A stretch of 64,000 nucleotides of DNA from assembly GCF_000153705.1 (NCBI RefSeq), contig NZ_DS022272.1, forward strand, positions 1,743,839-1,807,838, given 5' to 3'. This document shows, one piece after another, positions 17,495 to 25,123 of this stretch. A model generated the notes under the pieces. It made no database searches, was not told the origin of the DNA, and saw only the letters and a list, made by a program, of their open reading frames with translations. How positions within the stretch are numbered: position 1 is the first letter of the stretch; every line of letters begins with the position of its first letter. The position numbers and the translations under genes were made by a program. This DNA comes from Fulvimarina pelagi HTCC2506 (GTDB lineage Bacteria; Pseudomonadota; Alphaproteobacteria; Rhizobiales; Rhizobiaceae).

Positions 17495-18874
17495 ATGACC
17501 CGCATCACCTTTATTCTCTCAGCTCTCGCCGCCGGAACGGCACTGACCATCTGTGCGGCAGCCGCGCAGAATGCCCAATCGGACGCCATGTCCGAGGCGA
17601 CCACCGAGCGCCCGCCGGTCGCCGAGCCCATCCGCGTCGACAGCTTCGAGGGACAGAACGCCGCAGTCCAGCCGCTCGATGCCGCAACCGGCCCGGCGCC
17701 GGCCGAGGCCGGCCTTCCGGGCGAATACTACGTCCCGTCGACGACGGAGAACGTCACCTGGGGCCGGCTGCCGAACCGCGCCTCCCAGCCGATCCTCACC
17801 GTGCCCTCCGGCGCGACCGTCACCGTCGACACCATTTCCCACGAGGGCATTCTCGAAGATCAGGGCCGCGACCCGGTCGCCTGGTTCGGCCAGTTCGGCG
17901 TGTCGGAGGATCAGGTCATCACCGATGCGGTGGCGCTGACCGCCTCCGAGTTGGAGCATGATTTCGCGGGCGACGGCCCGCATGTCGTCACCGGCCCGAT
18001 CGCCATCGAGGGCGCGGAAGCCGGCGACATCCTGATGATCGAGACGCTCACCATCGAGCCGCGCGTGCCCTATGGCGTCATCTCCAACCGCCACGGCAAG
18101 GGCGCGCTGCCGGGCGAATATCCGCTGGGCCCGAAGCCGGAGGAGAACGCCTCGGCCGAGAACCCCGAAGCCTACAACAATGTCTCGATCTTCACGCCGA
18201 TCCGCCAGTTCCGCGGCGAAATCTACGGCGTCCTCAACGGCGGCGACCGCGGCGAGATCAGCTTCCGCGCGATTCCCTTCATGGGGCTGATGGGCGTTGC
18301 CACCGATACCGAGGAGGCGCTCAACTCCGTGCCGCCGGGCGAATGGGGCGGCAATATCGATATCAACGAGATCGGCGCCGGCTCGACGCTCTATCTGCCG
18401 ATCGAGGTGGATGGCGGGCTTTTCTATACGGGCGATCCCCATGCCAGCCAGGGCGACGGCGAGGTGGCGCTGACGGCGCTCGAACTCTCCGCCCGCACCA
18501 CCTTCCGCCTCACGGTGCTGAAGGAGGGCGACGAGCGTCTGCCCGTGCCGGGCCTCGACCGGCCCTTCGCCGAAACGCCGGACTACTGGATCCCGATCGG
18601 TCTCAACGAGGATCTCGACGAGGCGATGAAGGAAGCGGTGCGCTCGTCGATCGGCTTTCTCACCGACCGCCTCGGCATCGACCCCCAGACCGCCCTCGCC
18701 TATCTGAGCGCCGCGACGGACTACGAAGTGAGCCAGGTCGTCGACAAGACCAAGGGCGTCCACGCGCTGATCGCAAAGAGCGATTTTGCCGGCTTCACGA
18801 CGACGGCCCTACCCGAAACCGCCTCAGCCGAAGAAGCGTCGTCCGCGCAGGGTGAGGCTTCGTCGGCGCAGTAA
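17495..18874 (+). CDS. Exported acetamidase/formamidase family protein
   Basis: The ATG at 17495 has AAAGGA seven bases upstream and begins a signal peptide (MTRITFILSALAAGTALTIC, cleavage likely after AAAA). The 459-residue protein then shows FmdA/AmdA family blocks: VDTISHEGILEDQG, GDILMIETLTIEPRVPYGV, PPGEWGGNIDINEI with the conserved GGN, and GDPHASQGDGEV. Known members hydrolyse formamide or acetamide to ammonia and the acid, normally in the cytosol; this copy appears to be periplasmic. The C-terminus ends with a Ser/Ala/Gln/Glu repeat (EEASSAQGEASSAQ). It stands alone between two REP-like palindromes. Confidence 0.85.
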   Translation: MTRITFILSALAAGTALTICAAAAQNAQSDAMSEATTERPPVAEPIRVDSFEGQNAAVQPLDAATGPAPAEAGLPGEYYVPSTTENVTWGRLPNRASQPILTVPSGATVTVDTISHEGILEDQGRDPVAWFGQFGVSEDQVITDAVALTASELEHDFAGDGPHVVTGPIAIEGAEAGDILMIETLTIEPRVPYGVISNRHGKGALPGEYPLGPKPEENASAENPEAYNNVSIFTPIRQFRGEIYGVLNGGDRGEISFRAIPFMGLMGVATDTEEALNSVPPGEWGGNIDINEIGAGSTLYLPIEVDGGLFYTGDPHASQGDGEVALTALELSARTTFRLTVLKEGDERLPVPGLDRPFAETPDYWIPIGLNEDLDEAMKEAVRSSIGFLTDRLGIDPQTALAYLSAATDYEVSQVVDKTKGVHALIAKSDFAGFTTTALPETASAEEASSAQGEASSAQ

Positions 18875-18921
18875 GGGCGTCCGGCGTACATCGTGTAGAG
18901 GGGCGAACACCCTCTCCTCCT

Positions 18922-18950
18922 CGTCATCCCGGATTAAATCCGGGATGACG
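18922..18950. repeat. REP-like palindrome, copy 2
   Basis: CGTCATCCCGGAT-TAA-ATCCGGGATGACG is a perfect 13-base inverted repeat with a three-base centre, directly followed by AAGCTCTCGA as in other copies. It lies between the acetamidase-family gene and the GIY-YIG gene. Confidence 0.85.
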
Positions 18951-19032
18951 AAGCTCTCGAACATCGAAAAGAATACGCCTCGAACACCAAACTCCAATTG
19001 CTGCCAGTGCGCGCATCGCGCAATCTCTAGCC

Positions 19033-19320
19033 ATGACCGGATTCGTCTACATCATGGCCAGCAGAAGGGGCGGCACGCTCTACACTGGCGTGACGTCGGA
19101 TCTCTCGCACCGTGTATTCGAGCACAAGAACGCCCTGACACCCGGCTTCACCAGCCGTTACGGCTGCAAGCGTCTTGTCTGGTACGAAGAACATTTCGAC
19201 GTCCGTGACGCGATCGCGCGCGAAAAGACGATCAAGCGCTGGCCTCGCCAATGGAAGATCGACCTCATCGAGGCGACCAATCCGGACTGGACGGAGCTTT
19301 ATCGAGGGGTAGGCTGGTAG
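19033..19320 (+). CDS. Single-domain GIY-YIG nuclease family protein
   Basis: The 95-residue protein is a minimal GIY-YIG domain: FVYIMAS at residues 4-10 (the GIY strand), LYTGVT at 16-21 (YIG), an Arg in the first helix (HRVFEHK) and a catalytic-position Glu in AIAREKTIKRW. Such short proteins are common in Proteobacteria and have no firm function; the fold is that of single-strand-nicking endonucleases. REP-like palindromes flank the gene, one on the left (18922) and four on the right (from 19392). No operon partner is present. Confidence 0.9.
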   Translation: MTGFVYIMASRRGGTLYTGVTSDLSHRVFEHKNALTPGFTSRYGCKRLVWYEEHFDVRDAIAREKTIKRWPRQWKIDLIEATNPDWTELYRGVGW

Positions 19321-19391
19321 GACGTCGAGGTTCAAAACAGCCAACCAGCGTTCAATTCGGTGCCCGACAATACGCACCTCCCCCTCCTCTT

Positions 19392-19419
19392 CGTCATCCC
19401 GGCCCCCGAGCCGGGATCC
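19392..19419. repeat. REP-like palindrome, copy 3
   Basis: It runs CGTCATCCCGGC to GCCGGGATCC. This copy ends in GGATCC instead of GATGACG and is followed by ATTCCTGAGGCCC and AGATAGCGACGTCGAACCTCC, text repeated after copies 4 and 5. Confidence 0.8.
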
Positions 19420-19513
19420 ATTCCTGAGGCCCGTCCTTCCTGACGAAGATAGCGACGTCGAACCTCCTCCGTCCTCCTTGATGTGGGTCGCGACGAAACC
19501 CCCATTCTCTCCT

Positions 19514-19540
19514 CGTCATCCCGGGCTTGACCCGGGATCC
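19514..19540. repeat. REP-like palindrome, copy 4
   Basis: CGTCATCCCGGG-CTTGA-CCCGGGATCC, followed by ATTCCTGAGACC and AAATAGCGACGTCGCACC. It begins 122 bases after copy 3. Confidence 0.85.
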
Positions 19541-19599
19541 ATTCCTGAGACCTCTCATCCTCGACGAAAATAGCGACGTCGCACCTCCTCCCGCCTCCT

Positions 19600-19626
19600 C
19601 GTCATCCCGGGCTTGATCCGGGATCC
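19600..19626. repeat. REP-like palindrome, copy 5
   Basis: CGTCATCCCGGG-CTTGA-TCCGGGATCC, followed by ATACCTGAGGCCC. It begins 86 bases after copy 4. Its trailing text is more diverged (GGTGGCGATGGCACC). Confidence 0.85.
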
Positions 19627-19697
19627 ATACCTGAGGCCCATCCTCCCTGACGCAGGTGGCGATGGCACCACCGAATATGTCGAAATCGAAGAGGAAT

Positions 19698-19724
19698 GGA
19701 TCCCGGATCAAGTCCGGGATGACG
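19698..19724. repeat. REP-like palindrome, copy 6 (inverted)
   Basis: GGATCCCGGA-TCAAG-TCCGGGATGACG is the same element as copies 3-5 in opposite orientation, followed by AAGCTCTC. A half copy (GGGATGACGAAGCTCTTT) lies about 20 bases further on, near 19744-19761. Confidence 0.8.
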
Positions 19725-20162
19725 AAGCTCTCTAAGTCCCGTTGGGATGACGAAGCTCTTTCAAATCGCGACATCCGCAAAAAACCTTATCCCCACCCCA
19801 AACGGCACCCCCATAATCCGCCTTGCCACGCATCTGGAGGGCACGGGTGATCGCCGGGATCGCTTCGGGATGCATGGCTTGCGGGTCTGCGGCGCGGCTT
19901 CTTCCGGAGGGGTCACGTCCCGGACGCCTCGCGGCTCCGTTGGTCCCTCGCGTACTATGGCGCGGGTGCGGATCGGTCCGCTTGAACGGGAGGCCGACAA
20001 GGCATTCCGTGAAGCACCAACAGCCGCCGATGGTTTGGGCCGAGCCCAATGCCAAGCCTCATGCGCGGCATCCCCGCCTCTTCCAAACGAGGCCGGCGTG
20101 CCGGCGGGGCGGGGCATCGGGCAAGGCGGGAACCGTCGGCGAAGCGAGTGCGAAAATCCCGC

Positions 20163-20225
20163 GCGGAGCGCCGGAGGTGAGCCGCATACAAACTGAGTTC
20201 GGAGGGCTCGCCTCCGGCGCTTCGC
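20163..20225. repeat. Long GC-rich inverted repeat
   Basis: The arms at 20163-20183 and 20205-20225 pair over 21 positions with one mismatch and one wobble; the core is GCGCCGGAGGTGAGCC against GGCTCGCCTCCGGCGC. The loop of 21 bases reads GCATACAAACTGAGTTCGGA in its middle. There is no T-run and no flanking gene within 150 bases, so it is not an obvious terminator. Confidence 0.65.
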
Positions 20226-20390
20226 CGCCCTCGTCACGCGGCGCGACGACGAAAGCTTCTCTGAAAACCCCGGCCGCGGATCGCGGCGCGGGAACGCATT
20301 CGCATGTTCGGAACAGGCTCCGACGCTGGCCACCGCCCGCCCCCGCGCCAGATGCCCCCGGCAGCAAGGCGACGGCGGACGAGAGGGCCC

Positions 20391-21254
20391 ATGACCTATT
20401 CCATCATCGGACATGATCCCGAGACCGAGGCCATCGGCGGGGCCGTGCAATCGAAGTTCCCCGGCGTCGCCTCGATCGTTCTCCACGGCGATGCGACCGC
20501 CGGCATGATCCACACCCAGGCCTTCTCCAACCCCGATCACGGCCGCGACGGCCTCGACCTCCTCCGCCTCGGCGCGACACCCAAGGACGTGATTTCGATC
20601 CTGACCCGCGGCGATCGATCGGAGGGCCAGCGCCAGATCGCGGTGATGGACCTCGCCGGGACGAGCGCCCACCACACCGGCGCGGAGATCGGCACATGGC
20701 AGGGCGAAAGCGGCGGGCTTCAGGGCGCGCATTCGATCGCGATCGGCAATTCTCTGTCGAACGACGGCGTGCTCGCCGCGATGGTCGAAACCTTCGAGCG
20801 GGCGACCGGCGACCTCGCGACCCGGCTGATCGCAGCGCTGGCCGCTGGCCGCGATGCGGGCGGGGAATTCCGGGGCGTTCAGGCGGCGGGCGTCCTCGTC
20901 GTAAAGGCCGGCGGCGGCTATGGCGGTCGCTCGGGCCGGATGGTCGACATCCAGGTCTACGACCACGAAAGCCCCATCGAGGAACTGGTGCGCTGCTACC
21001 AGCTGCATCGCCTCAGCTATTTCCCCTCGAACGATGCCGACCTCGTGCCCATCGACGCCGAGACCGCCGGCTATCTGCGTGAGCTGCTCACCCGCCTCGA
21101 CCTCTTGCGCACGCCCTCGGACGACCTCTGGGGCGAGGCCGAGATCGCCGCCATGGCCCGCTTCATGGGTCAGGAGAACTACGACAACCGCATCCGCGAC
21201 GACGCCCTGATCGACACGGAAGTTTTGAAAGACATCCGCGCCAGGCACGGATGA
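20391..21254 (+). CDS. DUF1028 family protein (Ntn-hydrolase-like)
   Basis: The ATG at 20391 has GAGAGG five bases upstream and gives MTYSIIGHDPETEAIGGAVQ, the family N-terminus. The 287-residue protein continues with AGMIHTQAFSNPDHG, GRQ-type and AHHTGAEIGTWQGE blocks and ends with a helical region (EIAAMARFMGQENYDNRI). DUF1028 proteins have an Ntn-hydrolase-like fold but no confirmed substrate. It is convergent with the EamA gene, 14 bases away. Confidence 0.85.
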   Translation: MTYSIIGHDPETEAIGGAVQSKFPGVASIVLHGDATAGMIHTQAFSNPDHGRDGLDLLRLGATPKDVISILTRGDRSEGQRQIAVMDLAGTSAHHTGAEIGTWQGESGGLQGAHSIAIGNSLSNDGVLAAMVETFERATGDLATRLIAALAAGRDAGGEFRGVQAAGVLVVKAGGGYGGRSGRMVDIQVYDHESPIEELVRCYQLHRLSYFPSNDADLVPIDAETAGYLRELLTRLDLLRTPSDDLWGEAEIAAMARFMGQENYDNRIRDDALIDTEVLKDIRARHG

Positions 21255-21268
21255 GATAAACTCGAGGC

Positions 21269-22207
21269 TTAGTAGGTCCGGACCCGCCGCGCCCTCCGCC
21301 GTTCGAGGCCGAGCCGGCTCTCGCGCCAGATGATGAAGATGCCCGCCGCGATCACGATCGCACCGCCGACGAGGGTCGAGACGTTGATCGCCTCTCCGAA
21401 GACGAGCGCGCCGATCGCGATGGCGAGGATCAGCGATGAATATTCGAACGGCGCGACGGTCGAGGTGTCGGCATATCGATAGGCCGCCGTCAGCAGGAGC
21501 TGGCCGACGCCGCCGAGAATACCGGCGAGGACGAGGAAGACCGCCTGCTCGAAGCTCGGCACGATCCAGCCGAAGGGGGCAGAAAAGGCCGAGATGATCG
21601 TCGCGGCCAGCATGAAGTAAAGGACGATCGTGGCGGTCTTCTCGGTCTGCGCGAGCCTCCTCACCTGGATCATCGCCACCGCCGCGAAGACCGAACCGAC
21701 AAGACATGCGATGATGCCGGCGACATGCGATCCGGACAGCGCCTCGGCCCCGACGGTGAGGCTCGGCACGGTCACCACCGCGACGCCGCAAAGGCCGATC
21801 ACGACCGCCGTCCAGCGATAGGCCCTGACACGCTCTCCGAGGAAGAGCGCCGCGAAGATTACCGTGATCAGCGGCGTCGCATAGTTGATCGTGATCCATT
21901 CGGGATAGGGCAGCCGCGTGATGGAAAAGAAGCCGAGCCCCATGGCGGACACCCCGATCAGCCCGCGGATCGCATGGCCTTTCAGATCGTCCGTCGAAAA
22001 CGCCGTCCTCAGATCGCCGAGCCAGGCGAGATAGATTGCGACCGGCACCAGGGCGAAGAAGCAGCGGAAGAACACGACCTCGCCCGCGGGAACGGTCTCG
22101 CCCGCCGCCTTAATCGCGGTCTGCATCGCGACAAAGGAGAGGATCGAGAGGAGCTTGAGCGAAACGCCGAAGATCGGGCTCTCGGTTTCGGCGGAGCCTT
22201 GCAGCAT
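21269..22207 (-). CDS. EamA/DMT family transporter
   Basis: This is a ten-helix drug/metabolite exporter of the inner membrane. The start at 22207 gives 312 residues, with the first membrane segment at about residue 13 and two EamA repeats (the second from about SHVAGIIACLVGSVFAAVA). The conserved AAYRYADTSTVAPFEYSSLILAI segment sits in the second repeat. The track-style longer frame up to 22291 would add 28 polar residues without support. It is divergent from pepN across 130 bases. The substrate cannot be deduced. Confidence 0.85.
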   Translation of the reverse strand: MLQGSAETESPIFGVSLKLLSILSFVAMQTAIKAAGETVPAGEVVFFRCFFALVPVAIYLAWLGDLRTAFSTDDLKGHAIRGLIGVSAMGLGFFSITRLPYPEWITINYATPLITVIFAALFLGERVRAYRWTAVVIGLCGVAVVTVPSLTVGAEALSGSHVAGIIACLVGSVFAAVAMIQVRRLAQTEKTATIVLYFMLAATIISAFSAPFGWIVPSFEQAVFLVLAGILGGVGQLLLTAAYRYADTSTVAPFEYSSLILAIAIGALVFGEAINVSTLVGGAIVIAAGIFIIWRESRLGLERRRARRVRTY

Positions 22208-22340
22208 GTTGTGGCTTTCGGACGCGGATTGTGGAAGGGCGCAGATGTCGCGCCCTTGCGCTCGATAGCGAAAGCTTTCCCGAAATTGCAAATCGCGATG
22301 CCGTGTCTACCTACGGTGCAATCGACAAAAGGACCTCCAG

Positions 22341-24989
22341 ATGCTGCGCACCGAGACTGGCCAGACCGTCAAACTCGCCGACTATTCCGAGACCGACTTC
22401 GTCTTCAAGGACGTCTTCCTCACGATCCGGCTGTTCGAGGGGTCCGCCGAGATCGACAGTGAGATCCGGATCGAGCGCCGAGCCGGAACGGCACCAGATG
22501 CCCCTCTCGTTCTTGACGGCGACGAGCTGACCCTCACCCATCTGAAGCTGAACGGCAGGGCTGTGGCCGAGGCGGATTACGATGCGAGCGCCGACCGGCT
22601 GAAGGTCCGCAATCTACCGGCAGACGATGAATTTGTGCTGCACGTCGGCACGCGGATCGTACCGGAGAGAAACACCAAGCTTATGGGCCTCTACCGGTCT
22701 AACGGCATCTGGTGCACTCAGTGCGAAGCTGAGGGGTTCCGCCGGATCACTTACTTCTACGACCGGCCGGACGTTCTGATCCCCTACAAGGTCCGGATCG
22801 AGGCTCCGAAGGATGCAGCGCCGGTTCTGCTTTCGAACGGCAATCCCGGCGAGAGCGGCGATCTTGGCGACGGTCGGCACTATGCGGTCTGGGACGACCC
22901 GTTCAAAAAACCTTCCTATCTCTTTGCCATTGTCGCCGGCGATCTCGAGCGGATCGGCGACAGCTTCACCACGGCGAGCGGAACGGAGGTGACCCTTGGC
23001 ATCTATACCGACAAGGGTAAGTCCCATCAGGCGGAATACGCCATGGACGCACTCAAGCGCTCAATGGCCTGGGACGAACGCCGCTTCGGGCGCGAATACG
23101 ACCTCGACGTCTTCAACATCGTCGCCATCGCCGATTTCAACATGGGCGCGATGGAGAACAAGGGTCTCAACGTCTTCAATCACAAATATGTCCTGCTCGA
23201 CCCGGACACCGCGACCGACCAGGACTATGCCGGCGTCGAGACCGTCATCGCGCACGAATACTTCCATAACTGGACCGGCAATCGCATCACCTGTCGCGAC
23301 TGGTTCCAGCTCTGCCTGAAGGAGGGGCTAACGGTCTTCCGAGACCAGGAATTCACGGCCGACGAGCGTGACCGCACGGTCCAACGGATCGGCTCGGTGC
23401 GGCGACTAAAATCGATGCAGTTTCCCGAGGATCAGGGTCCGCTCCAACATCCTGTACGGCCCGGCGAATATCGTGAGATCAACAACTTCTATACGGCGAC
23501 CGTCTACGACAAGGGCGCCGAGCTTGTACGGATGATAGCGACCCTTCTCGGCCCCGAGGACTTTCGAAAGGGCATGGACCTCTATTTCCAGCGCCACGAC
23601 GGCGATGCCGCGACGATAGAAGAATTCGTCAAGGTCTTCGAGGATGCCGCCAGTACTGACCTTTCTCGCTTCGCGCTCTGGTACCATCAGGCTGGGACGC
23701 CAACGCTCACGATCACCGAAGACTACGACGCGAGCGACGACCGCTACACCCTCACCCTCGCACAGTCTTTAAATCAGGGTGCGGCAAAGACAGGCACCGA
23801 ACCGATGCTGCTGCCGGTGAAGTTCGGGCTGGTCGGGCCGAACGGAGAAGATCGGGCGGTGAGCGCGAGCCGCGGCGGCGACATTCGCGACGACGTCATC
23901 CAGCTTTCCGAGGCTGAAGAAAGCTTTGTCTTCGAGAATGTCGGTGGAAAGCCATTCCTTTCGGTGCTGCGCGACTTTTCGGCACCGGTTAATCTCGTAC
24001 ACGCGCAGTCCGAAGCTGATCGACTCGCGCTGGCGCGGCTCGATCCAAATCCGTTCAATCGCTGGCGCACTTTGAACGACCTCGTAGGAGAACGGCTTGC
24101 GAAGGCGGGAAGCCAAACGGGCGACCAGCCAACCGACCCGCTCGGTAACGAACTGGTCGGCTCGATTGTCGAAACAGCCGGCGACGACGGCCTCGATCCG
24201 GCTTTCCGAGCGCAGGTCCTCAATCTTCCTGCTGATATGGAAATTGCCCGTCTCATTGGCGCAAACGTCGATCCCGACCGAATCCACGCCGCAGCGACGT
24301 CGGCGCGCGAGGCGATTGCAGCCAAAGGACGGTCCGTGTTCGAGCGCCTCCTCAATGCAACTCCGGCGGACGCTCGTTTCTCGCCTGATGCGGCAAGCGC
24401 AGGAAAGCGAGCCCTCGCCAATGCGGCGCTCGGATATGCGGCCGTCGGCGAGGGCAGACCCGACCGCGCCTTCGAGCGTATCGGCAATGCCTCGAACATG
24501 ACCGATCGTCAGGCGGCGCTTGCCATTCTCGTCTTCCGCTTCCCCGACCACGAGATGACGCAGCGTGCGCTCGATATCTTCTACGAACGCTACGAGAGCG
24601 AGGCGCTCGTTCTCGATAAATGGTTCGCCCTTCAGGGCGCCGCCCCCGGCACGGCGACGCTCGACAGGATCGAGGTGCTCTATCGGCATCCGCGCTTCAC
24701 GCTGAAGAACCCGAACCGGGCCCGGTCTCTCATCGGTTCCTTCGCCGGTATGAACCCGACCGCGTTCAATCGGGCCGATGGCCGCGGTTATGCCTGGTTC
24801 CGGGATCGTCTTCTGGAACTCGATGCGATCAATCCGCAAATCGCGGCTCGAATGGCGACCGCGTTCCGTACCTGGCGCATGCTAGAAGAAGAACGTCAGA
24901 GAAAGATCCATGACGTACTATCAGGACTTGCAAACATGCCACAGCTTTCGAAGGACCTGAGAGATATCGTGGACAGAACCCTGGCCTGA
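22341..24989 (+). CDS. pepN: Aminopeptidase N (M1 family zinc metallopeptidase)
   Basis: This cytosolic aminopeptidase of 882 residues releases N-terminal amino acids from peptides. It has the substrate-recognising GAMEN motif at residues 269-273 and the zinc-binding motif HEYFHNWTGNRI starting at residue 305, with the third ligand Glu about 18 residues further on (LKEGLTVFRDQEF). The N-terminal domain is the beta-rich saddle and the C-terminal half is helical, ending MPQLSKDLRDIVDRTLA. The length and block order match the E. coli type. It is transcribed alone, divergent from the EamA gene. Confidence 0.97.
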   Translation: MLRTETGQTVKLADYSETDFVFKDVFLTIRLFEGSAEIDSEIRIERRAGTAPDAPLVLDGDELTLTHLKLNGRAVAEADYDASADRLKVRNLPADDEFVLHVGTRIVPERNTKLMGLYRSNGIWCTQCEAEGFRRITYFYDRPDVLIPYKVRIEAPKDAAPVLLSNGNPGESGDLGDGRHYAVWDDPFKKPSYLFAIVAGDLERIGDSFTTASGTEVTLGIYTDKGKSHQAEYAMDALKRSMAWDERRFGREYDLDVFNIVAIADFNMGAMENKGLNVFNHKYVLLDPDTATDQDYAGVETVIAHEYFHNWTGNRITCRDWFQLCLKEGLTVFRDQEFTADERDRTVQRIGSVRRLKSMQFPEDQGPLQHPVRPGEYREINNFYTATVYDKGAELVRMIATLLGPEDFRKGMDLYFQRHDGDAATIEEFVKVFEDAASTDLSRFALWYHQAGTPTLTITEDYDASDDRYTLTLAQSLNQGAAKTGTEPMLLPVKFGLVGPNGEDRAVSASRGGDIRDDVIQLSEAEESFVFENVGGKPFLSVLRDFSAPVNLVHAQSEADRLALARLDPNPFNRWRTLNDLVGERLAKAGSQTGDQPTDPLGNELVGSIVETAGDDGLDPAFRAQVLNLPADMEIARLIGANVDPDRIHAAATSAREAIAAKGRSVFERLLNATPADARFSPDAASAGKRALANAALGYAAVGEGRPDRAFERIGNASNMTDRQAALAILVFRFPDHEMTQRALDIFYERYESEALVLDKWFALQGAAPGTATLDRIEVLYRHPRFTLKNPNRARSLIGSFAGMNPTAFNRADGRGYAWFRDRLLELDAINPQIAARMATAFRTWRMLEEERQRKIHDVLSGLANMPQLSKDLRDIVDRTLA

Positions 24990-25123
24990 CGGTGTCAAGC
25001 TGAATTATTAAAAATTTACCTATTGGAAAGGTGTGGACAACCCGATTCTCGTCTGTTGATATCTTGGTGATTCGGTTGTGCGGCGTTTCCGAATCGCAAG
25101 GTGCGGCAACGAGGAATCCAGAC

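Larger units (their letters stand above)
19321..20390. other. Gene-poor stretch: palindrome array followed by GC-rich unassigned DNA
   Basis: From 19392 to about 19725 there are four REP-like palindromes with shared flanking text. From about 19760 to 20390 the sequence is GC-rich, with many overlapping open frames in both strands but none with a good start, ribosome binding site or recognisable domain. A strong inverted repeat lies at 20163-20225. It could be a dispersed repeat or a decayed element. Confidence 0.55.

Noticed and set aside
19392-19725. Possible CRISPR array
   Set aside because: The repeats are palindromic, differ in sequence and orientation, and their spacing is irregular (122, 86, about 98 bases). 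No cas gene is near.
19761-21899. A 712-codon open frame on the minus strand
   Set aside because: It runs antisense through the DUF1028 gene and into the EamA gene, has an Arg-rich, low-complexity translation and no domain. It is a product of high GC content.
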